In this document: positions 36,899-46,082 of the stretch, piece by piece
Layout: the number at the start of each line of letters is the position of its first letter
Position numbering within the stretch: position 1 is the stretch's first letter
Virus record (IMG/VR): IMGVR_UViG_3300046791_000268
Location: 1 to 52,599 of that record
Strand: one strand, 5' to 3'
Length of the DNA: 52,599 nt
Source of the DNA: a virus
Notes under the pieces: generated by a model
Seen by the model: the letters and a program-made list of their open reading frames with translations, nothing else
Told to the model about the DNA's origin: nothing
Databases searched by the model: none
Translations under genes and position numbers: made by a program

Positions 36899-38004
36899 GT
36901 CTATCGCTTGACCAGCTACTGACGCCCACTACGGAAGAAGAGGCGCTGACAACGGCGCTAGCGTTCCTGGATGACCTGGGCTTTTCCGCCAGCTCATGGC
37001 AATCGGGAAGCCTGCCGCGCGCGCTGGTCCAGCTTGTAGCGCGCTTCTACAGCGATCTTACGTACACACGTGTGACGCTGACCAAGTCGCGTTTCAACGA
37101 TAGCGCACAGGGCGACTTTTTAGACCTGTACAGCGATGACGCTTACGACAATCAGCGCATAGCGGCCGTTTACACAGAGATTACCCTTGTACTTGACGAC
37201 ACCACGAGTCACGTGGGCCCGTTTACGATCGCTGTAAACCAGCTGGTGGCGCAAGACTCTGGCGGCTATACCTATCGCAATCTGACAGGCGGCACGCTCG
37301 CAAACGGCGGCACGCTGACCCTGACGTTCAAAGCCGAGCAAGCGGGCTCTGGCCCCATTCCGCCGCTGGGCCTGGGCATTCCGCTGATAACGCCGCTGGC
37401 GGGCCTGCCTGACCCGATCGTGCAAGCCATTACGGTGGTAGGTGCGGAAAAAGAAGACGATACCAAGCTCCAAACGCGCAACCGGGCGAAGTGGGCAACG
37501 CTATCGGTGCATGCGCCTGCGGACGCGTACAAAGCGTGGGCGCTTGCGGCGGATCCCAGCGTTACGCGCGTCTACATAGACGACTTGAATCCGCGCGGGC
37601 CTGACACGATCGATATCTACATCGCAGGCGCCACCAATCCCTTGCCGCCTATCGTGGCCACAAACGTGCTGGCCTACATCGAGCCTCGCAGGGGCATCGG
37701 CGCGGACGTGGCCGTGCTGAATGCGGTTACGATAGACGTCAACATCGTGGGCACACTCTATGTGGCCGCGTCTTACGATGTTGATCACGTGTCCAACGCT
37801 GTGGAGGCGGCGCTAGAGCTGGCGTTTGACGCGATGCCAGTGGGCGGGGACGGCGGCGTAGTCCAGCTCGCCACGCTGTATACCACGATCATGCCAGTGC
37901 CTGGCGTTCGCAATGTGCATATCCTTTTGCCGTCTGGCGACGTGGCGATCGGTCCAACGCAAATCCCGATCCCAGTGGTCACACTTCCGACGCTGCTAGT
38001 CTAA
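36895..38004 (+). CDS. Baseplate J-like protein (Mu gp47), 369 aa
   Basis: Baseplate wedge protein; it overlaps the gp46-like gene by ATGA and precedes the gp48-like gene. The D-Y-G-like beta pattern, the central repeat V-T-L-V-L-D-D-T-type strands, and L-P-P-I-V-A-T-N-V-L-A-Y-I-E-P-R-R-G-I-G-A-D-V in the C-terminal third match the J family. The size is typical. No irregularity seen. Confidence 0.8.
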   Translation: MSLSLDQLLTPTTEEEALTTALAFLDDLGFSASSWQSGSLPRALVQLVARFYSDLTYTRVTLTKSRFNDSAQGDFLDLYSDDAYDNQRIAAVYTEITLVLDDTTSHVGPFTIAVNQLVAQDSGGYTYRNLTGGTLANGGTLTLTFKAEQAGSGPIPPLGLGIPLITPLAGLPDPIVQAITVVGAEKEDDTKLQTRNRAKWATLSVHAPADAYKAWALAADPSVTRVYIDDLNPRGPDTIDIYIAGATNPLPPIVATNVLAYIEPRRGIGADVAVLNAVTIDVNIVGTLYVAASYDVDHVSNAVEAALELAFDAMPVGGDGGVVQLATLYTTIMPVPGVRNVHILLPSGDVAIGPTQIPIPVVTLPTLLV

Positions 38005-38006
38005 GC

Positions 38007-38666
38007 ATGGCCAACTTCCAGACGTATAGGCGCTGGGCTAAGACCCTGGCCACTAACGCGTTACACGGTGAATGGGGAGACAAGTTTGCGCAGGCGTTCG
38101 CGCTGCTATTCGACATAGAGGCGGAAGCCGCTATGGAGGCTGGCGCGTGTAACCAGCTGCCGGCCCCGACGTTCCCGGTTGAGTCGCTTTCGCCGAAAGG
38201 CAATGAGCGTCAGATTGAGCGTTACCCGGGCGATACCGACGAAATCTACAAAGAACGCGTAGCGGGCGCATGGGTCGCCTGGTCGCAGGCTGGCACGGTC
38301 CCCGGCATGCTATCGCAGCTGACGGCGGCGGGCTTTGATGCAGAGATCAAAGAATGCCGTGACTGGGATTGGGATGGGGACACGGCGAACCGATCGCGGT
38401 TTTGGGTGATTCTGCATAACACCGGCTGGACGCCCCGCCTTTGGGGCGATGGCCACGTGTGGGGCGTTGGCGTGTGGGGCGTGGACGCGCCTATAGAAGA
38501 AGTAAACCTGTTGGTCCGCATCGTGATGAAGTGGAAACCCGGCCACATGGTGCCCATTATCATCGTGGTGCTGGATGAGGCGGCCTGGGCGGCGGATCAG
38601 CCCGATGGCACATGGGGCGATGCCGCAAACCGCAACCCCGCAGCGCTCTATCACTACTTTCGCTGA
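38007..38666 (+). CDS. Baseplate/tail protein gp48-like (DUF2313/gpI-like), 219 aa
   Basis: It follows gp47 and precedes the fibre genes. It starts with Y-R-R-W-A-K-T-L-A...A-F-A-L-L-F-D-I-E-A, and the central Y-P-G-D-T-D-E-I-Y-K-E-R-V-A-G-A-W-V-A-W matches the region where such proteins connect baseplate and fibres. The C-terminal half has W-G-V-G-V-W-G-V repeats. Role assigned by synteny. Confidence 0.75.
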   Translation: MANFQTYRRWAKTLATNALHGEWGDKFAQAFALLFDIEAEAAMEAGACNQLPAPTFPVESLSPKGNERQIERYPGDTDEIYKERVAGAWVAWSQAGTVPGMLSQLTAAGFDAEIKECRDWDWDGDTANRSRFWVILHNTGWTPRLWGDGHVWGVGVWGVDAPIEEVNLLVRIVMKWKPGHMVPIIIVVLDEAAWAADQPDGTWGDAANRNPAALYHYFR

Positions 38667-38679
38667 CTGTTAGATCGCT

Positions 38680-39699
38680 ATGCCAACAAACTACACGCCA
38701 GTCCCGGGCAACGCCCCGGCTGTGATCACGCTTCCGTCCGATTTGGACGCTGCATCAGCAGAGTCAGTCAATCTCGCGTTCCGCGCGTTGGCTGACAACA
38801 TGATGGGCCTGACCGCGATCCTGGACCAGCCCAATGAGTTCACCGGCGCGCCTATCATCGTCAATGTTACTAACGCGGAAACCGCGGCGCTTGTCACGCA
38901 AACGATAGCGGCTGACGATGCGAACGCCGCGAACATCTGGAAGGCGGTTTTAGGCTTCAACGTTGGCAGTTACTACGTCAACATTTACGTGGGCCGCGAC
39001 GGGGCCGCGGAGCAGTTCATTTTTGCGGTCAACGGCGTGTGGAATGCTGTCACGCAAGTCTGGATCGCGGATGACCATTTACACCCGTCACTGGCGCTGA
39101 TTTTGTCGGTTGACGGCGCGCGCATTTCGCATCGTGGCGCGGGGTTTGGCTCGTGGACTACCTGGCCCACAACCAGCGGCGATCTATCACTGGGCGGTAC
39201 TCTGTTTGCTGCGGCTGCGGCTGTCGTGGGCGATATTGCGGCAGGCACGGGCAACTTCGCGTACGCCCCTGCGCGCGTGCGTACCAGCATGATGCCAACA
39301 GGCGTTGTCTGCGCTGGTGGCCACAACGGCGGTAACGGCGAAGTGCTTACGAATGGCTCGCGTTCGTATGTGTATTTCAGCCTCAATCTACCTAGCAACT
39401 CCCCGGGCGGCACAATCGAAATCGTGCACCACCAGAGCACGGCCACCCCTAGCGTATTTCGCCTAGAGGTGATTACGTGCAACTTCGCAGCCCCCGCGGC
39501 CTGTTCGTCGGCATGGATCGGCACGGCCACGGGGCCCACAGCGTCGGGCTACTACAAAGCCACGATCGATCTAACGCTCTTGACGTTTGACCAAACCAAG
39601 GAATACCGATTGCAGTGGTATCCGGGTGACGCGGCGGACGCGGTAGAGGGGATCCGGATGGTCGCCTGGGAAGATAACGGCCCCTTCAATGATCTGTAA
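38680..39699 (+). CDS. Tail fibre protein, 339 aa
   Basis: The first gene of the host-recognition module. The N-terminus Y-T-P-V-P-G-N-A-P-A-V-I-T-L-P-S-D-L-D-A-A-S-A has the form of a fibre-attachment domain used by several phages. The rest is beta-rich, with aromatic Tyr/Trp and few charges, consistent with a trimeric fibre or receptor-binding protein. Family not determined. Confidence 0.6.
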   Translation: MPTNYTPVPGNAPAVITLPSDLDAASAESVNLAFRALADNMMGLTAILDQPNEFTGAPIIVNVTNAETAALVTQTIAADDANAANIWKAVLGFNVGSYYVNIYVGRDGAAEQFIFAVNGVWNAVTQVWIADDHLHPSLALILSVDGARISHRGAGFGSWTTWPTTSGDLSLGGTLFAAAAAVVGDIAAGTGNFAYAPARVRTSMMPTGVVCAGGHNGGNGEVLTNGSRSYVYFSLNLPSNSPGGTIEIVHHQSTATPSVFRLEVITCNFAAPAACSSAWIGTATGPTASGYYKATIDLTLLTFDQTKEYRLQWYPGDAADAVEGIRMVAWEDNGPFNDL

Positions 39700-39708
39700 G
39701 GTCAAGCC

Positions 39709-40188
39709 ATGCCATTCCTAGACGACTTGCCCGGCATCCACGACGTCACGGTCAACGGGGGTAGTACCGTGCCGCGGCGCAGCGTTCTAAATGTCGTCGG
39801 GCTGGGCATTACCATCACAGACAACAAGCTTGCGGGGCGTACCGATCTAAGCCTGCCAGCGACCGCCAGCGGCACGACAATCACGCCCCCCACGCTGACC
39901 AGCGACGTGAATGACTACCTGCCAGCGGGGCACGCAGGCGCGACGCTAGAGCGCTGGTCAGCGGACGCCACACCGCGAAACGTGACGGGGCTGGACGCTG
40001 GCGGGCTTCCGCGTCTGGTGATTTGCAACGTAGGCGCCACCACGATTACGCTCAAACATGAGAGTGCAAGCTCGCTGGCCGCGAACCGTTTCACGTGTCC
40101 GGCCAGTGCGGATTTCGCGCTAACGCAGGCGTTTAGCGTGGCACTGGTACGCGATCCGGTCAGCTTGCGCTGGCGTGTGGTGACCTGA
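39709..40188 (+). CDS. Tail fibre-associated beta protein, 159 aa
   Basis: Its N-terminal ~45 residues carry L-N-V-V-G-L-G-I-T-I-T-D-N and G-R-T-D-L-S-L, repeated in the next gene. The rest is beta-rich. The pair seems to share an attachment module with divergent receptor-facing ends. Its stop overlaps the next start as TGATG. Confidence 0.6.
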   Translation: MPFLDDLPGIHDVTVNGGSTVPRRSVLNVVGLGITITDNKLAGRTDLSLPATASGTTITPPTLTSDVNDYLPAGHAGATLERWSADATPRNVTGLDAGGLPRLVICNVGATTITLKHESASSLAANRFTCPASADFALTQAFSVALVRDPVSLRWRVVT

Positions 40189-40751
40189 TGGGGCACGGCG
40201 TTCTGACAGACATCCTGGGGCCCTGGGATATCTCAATCAATGGTGAACCGTCCTACCCGTTGCGCAAGGTTCTGAACGTCATCGGCTCCGCTGTTGCGGC
40301 CACTGACAACCCTGGACGTGGCCGCACTGACTTGTCACTTGGGATCGGCACGCTGGCCTACAACTCGCTTACGCGCTCGTTTCCGGGCGAATGGCAGCCG
40401 CTGGCGGTCACGGAGGGCATGACGGATCTGGACCTGTTGCGCGTGCAGGCGACGGTGGCCGGCGTCATCATGACGGGTTTCGACGTCTCAGGCGAGCCCA
40501 CGCAAAGCGAAAAATACCTCGCAAACTACGGCGCAAACCCGATTGAACTACGGCCGCCTACAACGCTGCTAGGTGGTCATGCGTACTTTGCTGACAGCTA
40601 CACGCTGCGCATCAATGAAACGGTTCACCTCATCTACGACAGTGAAGACGGCGTGTATCGCATCCTAGGCGCGGTGTTCAGCACGTTTAGCTACCTGGCC
40701 GTGGGCGGAGCGCACCTCACTGTCAACGGCGACCGCTTGCACGTCGGATAA
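40188..40751 (+). CDS. Tail fibre-associated beta protein, paralogous N-terminus, 187 aa
   Basis: The N-terminus has L-N-V-I-G-S-A-V-A-A-T-D-N and G-R-T-D-L-S-L, paralogous to the preceding protein. The C-terminal part is different, beta-rich and aromatic. It likely assembles in the same tail-tip complex. No enzymatic motif was noticed. Confidence 0.6.
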   Translation: MGHGVLTDILGPWDISINGEPSYPLRKVLNVIGSAVAATDNPGRGRTDLSLGIGTLAYNSLTRSFPGEWQPLAVTEGMTDLDLLRVQATVAGVIMTGFDVSGEPTQSEKYLANYGANPIELRPPTTLLGGHAYFADSYTLRINETVHLIYDSEDGVYRILGAVFSTFSYLAVGGAHLTVNGDRLHVG

Positions 40752-40753
40752 CC

Positions 40754-40930
40754 ATGCAACTCGCAATCGCGATCGCGCTGGCCATGGGCTGCGGCGCGTG
40801 TGCGCCCGAGTTTGCTTTGCAGCGGCCTACCAGCATCCATTGCAGCTGTGTGTGCGAACGCAAGCCGCATGACCTGCAGTGCCCCGAGACACGGCCACGC
40901 CCCGCTGGGCCGGCGCCTGCGCCCAAGTAA
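40754..40930 (+). CDS. Small Cys/Pro-rich lipoprotein candidate, 58 aa
   Basis: It starts 2 nt after the previous stop. A hydrophobic N-terminus (Q-L-A-I-A-I-A-L-A-M-G-C) gives a lipobox-like L-A-M-G-C at Cys13. The mature part has clustered Cys (C-S-C-V-C, C-P-E) and a Pro-rich tail (P-R-P-A-G-P-A-P-A-P). Size and lipobox plus Pro-rich tail recall Rz1-type spanins, but the many Cys are unusual and no Rz partner is visible. It is shorter than 60 codons. Confidence 0.55.
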   Translation: MQLAIAIALAMGCGACAPEFALQRPTSIHCSCVCERKPHDLQCPETRPRPAGPAPAPK

Positions 40931-40945
40931 GGATCTGACACTTTC

Positions 40946-41740
40946 ATGGCAGACATTGAACTTCTAACGCTGGCGCGGATGAACTGGCCGCACAGTGTTA
41001 TCAGCGCCACGCTGACGGCGCCTCCCGGGTCCCCTGTGGCAGGAGACCCGTATATCGTGGCCGCGTCACCCACGGGCGCGTGGGCCGGTCAGGCGACCAA
41101 GATCGCGCGCTGGTCCGGCACTGTTTGGGAGTTTCAAACGCCGGGGCTAGGGCGCACCGTTTACAATGAAGCCACGTCTGGCGTTCTGCGCTGGACAGGC
41201 GCCGCATGGGTTGACCCAAGTCCAGCCTCCCTGACGGCGTCCATTTACGACGCTAACACGGTGCTTGCGGCGGACGTTGACGACACGCCGCACACGGTTA
41301 CGATGGCGGCGTCTACCACGCTGGCGCGCCTCGCAAGCGGAAACATCAAAGCGGCGAGCGTCGCAGAAATGCAGGCGCTGCTAAGCATCAGTGTTAGCGG
41401 CGGCGGCGCGATCACGGCGTTCGCATGGGCCTCGAACGCTGCGACACTCTCTCTGCTCACCTCTAAGAACTGGGCGGCGTCTAACACGCTAACTGGTAAC
41501 AGCACGATTACGATTACAAACGGCGTTGAGGGCGACTACGGAACTATCTATGTTCGGCAGGATGGCACGGGTACCCGCACGCTGACATTTACCGTTGCGG
41601 GACGGACGATCTTGCGCGACGCCAACGCTATCGACGATAACCCGCAGAGCTTCAATAGCACTATCACAGCATATAACTATCAGTTTGTGACGATGACGGG
41701 GGGCGTGTACATACGCATTACGAAAGTGTTTCTCGCATGA
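40946..41740 (+). CDS. Tail fibre protein with DUF2793-like domain, 264 aa
   Basis: The stretch P-P-G-S-P-V-A-G-D-P-Y-I-V-A-A-S-P-T-G-A-W and W-V-D-P matches the DUF2793 domain of phage tail proteins. The C-terminal half is beta-rich, with T-R-T-L-T-F and a predicted trimeric fibre pattern. Its stop overlaps the next start by ATGA. Likely a fibre or spike subunit. Confidence 0.7.
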   Translation: MADIELLTLARMNWPHSVISATLTAPPGSPVAGDPYIVAASPTGAWAGQATKIARWSGTVWEFQTPGLGRTVYNEATSGVLRWTGAAWVDPSPASLTASIYDANTVLAADVDDTPHTVTMAASTTLARLASGNIKAASVAEMQALLSISVSGGGAITAFAWASNAATLSLLTSKNWAASNTLTGNSTITITNGVEGDYGTIYVRQDGTGTRTLTFTVAGRTILRDANAIDDNPQSFNSTITAYNYQFVTMTGGVYIRITKVFLA

Positions 41741-42606
41741 TGGGGGCACAGTCAGAGCGCATGTTGCTGCAAGCGATCAGCGCTCGCCCGAACTTCATCG
41801 GCGGAACTATGCGTTTCAACGCCGGTTACGGCGGGCCGATCTTGCAGATATACAACGGGACAACGGTGCAAGATGTCTCATCGGTCAACGCGATCGGGGC
41901 GTTCTGCGGCGCGAGCAATGGATTCGTTGCGAAGATCTATGATCAGTCAGGCAACGGCCGCGACTTCACGCAAGCGACCACCACTGCGCGCCCGAAGATA
42001 TATGATGGCGCGACCACTGCCCTGCTTCGCGCAACTCCACACGGTCCAGCTGTAATGTCGTTCGATGGCGTGGACGATTACCTGCCGCGTGCAGCGGATG
42101 GCTGCGGGCTTGTTGGCGCGCCGTCATTCACCTATTGGCAGATGAACAAGGTAACGTTCAACGCTAGCAGCGGGTATGCACACTTTGGAACCACGGGGAC
42201 CACTGGCGGCGACTTCACGCCGCAGATTATCTACAACTACAACGGGCTCGGCATAGACGCTCCGCGCATCACCAGCACGAGCGCGATGGAAGTCTACTAT
42301 CAAGACACTCTGCCAGGCGGGGAAACGTCCACCGCGTTCCACGAAGACGTTATAAATCATGTCGGCGGGACCAGCGGCAGCGGGCGCATTACATGGAACC
42401 TAAACGGCACATCGTTGCCGCCTACCGATCAAACGGTTGGCACGCAAAACCTCAATAACACGGCATCGGGGATCGGCGCGCGCACCGCAGGCAATCTTCC
42501 TTTCAAGGGAAGCTTTGCATGCCTCGCGATATGGAGCCCGCAGCTGTCAGCGGCAGACTTCGCTGTGTTGAAACGGTTTAGTCAAACGTGGCGCTCGCAA
42601 GCGTGA
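41737..42606 (+). CDS. Tail protein with AbfB/LamG-like carbohydrate domain, 289 aa
   Basis: The protein has F-V-A-K-I-Y-D-Q-S-G-N-G-R-D-F near its N-terminal third, and V-M-S-F-D-G-V-D-D-Y and further beta-strands, resembling arabinofuranosidase/lectin-like domains frequently present in phage tail fibres. It may bind or cut polysaccharide. The identification is by the Y-D-Q-S-G-N-G motif only. Confidence 0.6.
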   Translation: MMGAQSERMLLQAISARPNFIGGTMRFNAGYGGPILQIYNGTTVQDVSSVNAIGAFCGASNGFVAKIYDQSGNGRDFTQATTTARPKIYDGATTALLRATPHGPAVMSFDGVDDYLPRAADGCGLVGAPSFTYWQMNKVTFNASSGYAHFGTTGTTGGDFTPQIIYNYNGLGIDAPRITSTSAMEVYYQDTLPGGETSTAFHEDVINHVGGTSGSGRITWNLNGTSLPPTDQTVGTQNLNNTASGIGARTAGNLPFKGSFACLAIWSPQLSAADFAVLKRFSQTWRSQA

Positions 42607-42655
42607 CGGGAGACCTATACAACGCTGCTGGACCTATGCTGAAAGGGCACTTTAT

Positions 42656-43006
42656 ATGTCTGCCACTATCGTAAGCGGCTACTTTCCGGGGCAGTCTCAA
42701 GCGGCAAGCGAAGGCGCCTTGATCGCGGCCGATCTTGTATGTCCGAATGTCTGCATGCTGCAATGCGTTGTCGGCTACAACGCAGGCGCAGGCCTGCTCT
42801 ATGTCCAGCTATTCGACAAGACCACCGCGCCCATCGCTGGTGACGTGCCAGAGATATCCATACCGGTGCCAGGCGGCCGTACGCCGTTCTCCCTGTCTAT
42901 GCCATATGCGTTCACGTTAGGATGCGCGATCGGCATTAGCAGCACTGAGTTTACATACACATCGGGCGGCAACTCGCTCGCCTACGCGGCGACGGTTCAC
43001 CTGTGA
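42656..43006 (+). CDS. Small tail-tip beta protein, 116 aa
   Basis: A beta-rich protein with one Cys-Cys-like pair (C-P-N-V-C) and a Gly/Ser/Thr-rich C-terminus. Size and pattern suit a jelly-roll receptor-binding tip. It overlaps the first tailspike gene as GTGA, so it is translated with it. Confidence 0.55.
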   Translation: MSATIVSGYFPGQSQAASEGALIAADLVCPNVCMLQCVVGYNAGAGLLYVQLFDKTTAPIAGDVPEISIPVPGGRTPFSLSMPYAFTLGCAIGISSTEFTYTSGGNSLAYAATVHL

Positions 43007-44445
43007 GCGGCGAACAGTTTTACGGTGGGCTACGCGTAGGCGCGGCGGGTGCGAGCGCTCCCACGGGCGCGGGCGCAGCCACGCCGCCGCTCACGAGCGC
43101 GCGGACGATTCATGTGGATAGCGCGACGGGCAGTGACAACACCGGCGACGGCTCAAGCGCTAGACCTTGGCAGACCTTGGCCAAAGCGTGGGCCGACCGA
43201 AAGGTATACGACGAGTTGCGTGCTATCTACACGATCCAGCTGCATGGCGTCGGGCCGTACACGATGCCTATCATGATGGGAAGCTATGCCGGTGACGGGG
43301 GTTTTTTTGTGTTGCTGGGTGATCCCAGTGTTGACGTCACTGCTATCAGTGGAACGTTTACGGGCGACGTCAACACGACGACTTTCATAGTGCCTACGTC
43401 TGCAGGGCTTGGCGTGGATACGCACAAGGGAAAGTTTCTCTACATCACTAGCGGCGCATGCGCTGGCGTGCGGAGCACTGTCCTAGCCACGACCGATACA
43501 TCGATCACGGTGCCTCTGACTGACTGGCGAACGACGCTCGGAGCCATAGTCGCAGGCGACACATTTAGCATCAAGACTCCGGGAACTGTCATCAACGTTC
43601 CCACTATTTCGACAGCATCGGGCCAGCCAAACTCAACCTTCATAAACTGCACTGGCGGCGGCGCATATCCTAACGGCCCAAGCGTTGGAGACTCCCCGAC
43701 AAAGCACTGGGTTGTCGGATGTTCCTTCACGGGCGCGGCCCTACGGATGAAGCGCAGCTCCATGATCTTCGCCGGATGCGTGTTCACGCAGCCGTTCCAA
43801 AACTACGGCAGCGAACTACAGATAGGAGGTATTTCAAATGGGTTTGCGGCTGGCGTCGGTGCGGACACTAAGACTGACAAACTTACCGGATATGGCTGCG
43901 CGACCAACTCACAGGTTATAAACGGGATGAATGCTACTGCCGGCATATTTGGACTATACACTTCATCAACAGGCACGTTGTCATGCGGCACCGTAAGCCA
44001 AGCTGACTACATGTTCCTAAATGGCTGTCGGCTGGAAGGCTCTCTGTTCATGAACACTGGGCGCGTAGAAGGCAACGGCGCCTGCCTAAACATATTCAAT
44101 AAGACGATAACACTCCAATCGTTTGCTACGCTGGTCATCAATGGCGGCACGTGGAACTTTGCTGTCACAAGTGGTGAGTGCATCTTAGTCAAGCAAGGTT
44201 CCACGGCAGTTATATCGTTCGGCACCGCGACGGGTGGAACTACTGACGCCGCTAGCGTAGCCATGCGTGCTCTCAGTGGTTCTAAAATCATCATGGTCAA
44301 CAAAGCTCCTACGCTCACTGGCGTAGCAGGCGCAGACATGAAGGCCGACAGCACGGCGGCGATCGCGAACGCGACGCTATCCGCAAACGGTCAAAGCACG
44401 CTCGATGCCGCCACGCAGGCGATCATTATGCGCGTTGCGGCATGA
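43003..44445 (+). CDS. Tailspike with right-handed beta-helix, copy 1, 480 aa
   Basis: It starts with GTG inside the upstream stop. The N-terminal ~95 residues (S-G-E-Q-F-Y-G-G-L-R-V-G-A-A-G ... H-V-D-S-A-T-G-S-D-N-T-G-D-G) are nearly the same as copy 2 and form the attachment domain. The rest has repeated short beta-strands as in pectate-lyase-type helices, so it may bind or degrade polysaccharide. The region 43.6-44.3 kb looks more AT-rich than the surroundings. Confidence 0.7.
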   Translation: MSGEQFYGGLRVGAAGASAPTGAGAATPPLTSARTIHVDSATGSDNTGDGSSARPWQTLAKAWADRKVYDELRAIYTIQLHGVGPYTMPIMMGSYAGDGGFFVLLGDPSVDVTAISGTFTGDVNTTTFIVPTSAGLGVDTHKGKFLYITSGACAGVRSTVLATTDTSITVPLTDWRTTLGAIVAGDTFSIKTPGTVINVPTISTASGQPNSTFINCTGGGAYPNGPSVGDSPTKHWVVGCSFTGAALRMKRSSMIFAGCVFTQPFQNYGSELQIGGISNGFAAGVGADTKTDKLTGYGCATNSQVINGMNATAGIFGLYTSSTGTLSCGTVSQADYMFLNGCRLEGSLFMNTGRVEGNGACLNIFNKTITLQSFATLVINGGTWNFAVTSGECILVKQGSTAVISFGTATGGTTDAASVAMRALSGSKIIMVNKAPTLTGVAGADMKADSTAAIANATLSANGQSTLDAATQAIIMRVAA

Positions 44446-44470
44446 CGCGCTTGGTGGAGGGAACACAGCT

Positions 44471-45931
44471 ATGAGCGGCGAACAGTTTTACGGCGGGCTG
44501 CGCGTAGGCGCAGCGGGCGCGAGCGCTCCTACGGGATCGGGCGCAGCCACGCCGCCACTCACAGCGGCGCGCACGGTCCACGTTGATAGCGCGGCGGGCA
44601 ATGACGCGACGGGCGATGGGTCCGCGGCGCTACCGTTTGCGACGCTTGCGCGTGCGTGGACGGAGCGGCTTACGTATGGCGAGCTACGCGCGAGGCTGAT
44701 TATACAGCTGCATGGCGTGGGTCCATACACTATGCCGGTTATGGGCGCTAGCGTCTGTGGTGACGGCGGTTACCTTCAGGTGTTTGGCGATCCCGCTGTA
44801 GATATCGCGGTGGCCGCTGGAACCTTTACGGGCGACCTAAACACGACCACGTACACACTGCCGACGTCGGCGGGCTTGGGCGTCAACACGCTCAAGAATG
44901 CGTTTCTTGAGATCACGAGTGGCGCGTGCGTGGGCGTACGCTCGAACATCGTACTCAACACAGACGCAAGTATCACGATTCCGTTTCGTGCGTGGCGTGC
45001 GTCGCTAGCTGTAGCTGTTGCGAGCGGCGACACATTCAGAGTATTTCAGCCGGGTACTGTGATCAACTTTGCGGCGGCCGCCACGGGCACGATCGCGCCC
45101 GGCTGCTATGACTGGATCGGCAGCGCTGAATACCCACTGTCGTATGCAAGCGGCGGCGTAGCGCGGCACGGGTTTTACAATCTACAGTTCAGCGGAACAC
45201 AGCTAAGCACGCGAAACGCGGCAGTGCAGTTGATCGGCGTGCGGGCCACTCTAAGCATTGTGTGGTTTGACCGCAGCACAATCAGCGCGGGCGGGCCGAG
45301 CAACGGTGCAACGTGGGGCGTGGGCGCTTCCGCGATTACAAACCTGATATCCTCTTACGGTCTTGTCGATACAGCCTCGACATTCCTGATCGGCAATCGA
45401 TCGATCTTGGCCGGTGTGCTTTGCGTAAAAACTTCACTGAATATCGGCACCGAGATTGCTGGCGAGGGGGACATTGTGTTGCAAAAGGGCGGCCGATATG
45501 AGGGCGGGATCACTCTGACGGGCGGAACCTTCGAAAGCAACGGCGGCGGCAACACGTACACTTATATCCAAGGAACACTAACGATCAACAAAGGCGGCAA
45601 GCTGTATCTGTTTACGGGTACCACCACGACGTCTAAGGCCGTGTTCGCGGTCACGGTCGGAAGCTGCATCGACGTGGCCGACAGCTCGCTGGTAGAGATC
45701 GTCACCACGGGCGGACTGTCAGGCGGCACTACCGATGCTGCCGGTTATGGCATCCGGCTGCGGGCAGGCGGCGGCAGCGTGTTGCTAAACGGCGCGTTTA
45801 CGCTCACAGGCGGCACGCTGAACGCTGACGTAAAGACGGCTGTGGCGGCGGCCACTGCCAACTCGTTCTTTACGGCGGCCAACATCTTCATCAACGACAT
45901 GGGCGGCGCGGGTTTGGTGGCGCGGATATGA
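44471..45931 (+). CDS. Tailspike with right-handed beta-helix, copy 2, 486 aa
   Basis: ATG 44471 is preceded by GGAGGG. The N-terminal domain repeats copy 1 (S-G-E-Q-F-Y-G-G-L-R-V-G-A-A-G). The body is beta-helix-like but differs, and the ends of the two proteins diverge. It is the last gene of the late operon; a bidirectional terminator follows. Confidence 0.7.
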   Translation: MSGEQFYGGLRVGAAGASAPTGSGAATPPLTAARTVHVDSAAGNDATGDGSAALPFATLARAWTERLTYGELRARLIIQLHGVGPYTMPVMGASVCGDGGYLQVFGDPAVDIAVAAGTFTGDLNTTTYTLPTSAGLGVNTLKNAFLEITSGACVGVRSNIVLNTDASITIPFRAWRASLAVAVASGDTFRVFQPGTVINFAAAATGTIAPGCYDWIGSAEYPLSYASGGVARHGFYNLQFSGTQLSTRNAAVQLIGVRATLSIVWFDRSTISAGGPSNGATWGVGASAITNLISSYGLVDTASTFLIGNRSILAGVLCVKTSLNIGTEIAGEGDIVLQKGGRYEGGITLTGGTFESNGGGNTYTYIQGTLTINKGGKLYLFTGTTTTSKAVFAVTVGSCIDVADSSLVEIVTTGGLSGGTTDAAGYGIRLRAGGGSVLLNGAFTLTGGTLNADVKTAVAAATANSFFTAANIFINDMGGAGLVARI

Positions 45932-46013
45932 CCCCTTGACAGCCACATAAGCCAGCGCCACAGTGCGCTTGCGCTTTGCGGGCTCTGCGTGCCTCCTCTG
46001 AACGTTGCCAAGC

Positions 46014-46051
46014 AAAACCGCCTACCCCTTGCAGTGGGGTAGGCGGTTTTT
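46014..46051. terminator. Bidirectional intrinsic terminator
   Basis: A perfect stem AAAACCGCCTACCCC (46014-46028) and GGGGTAGGCGGTTTT (46036-46050) with a 7-nt loop, followed by a T run on the plus strand and, in reverse, by one on the minus strand. It lies between the last tailspike and the convergent leftward gene. Confidence 0.85.
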
Positions 46052-46082
46052 GCAATTCTAAGCGTGCCGATCTTGGGGAGAG

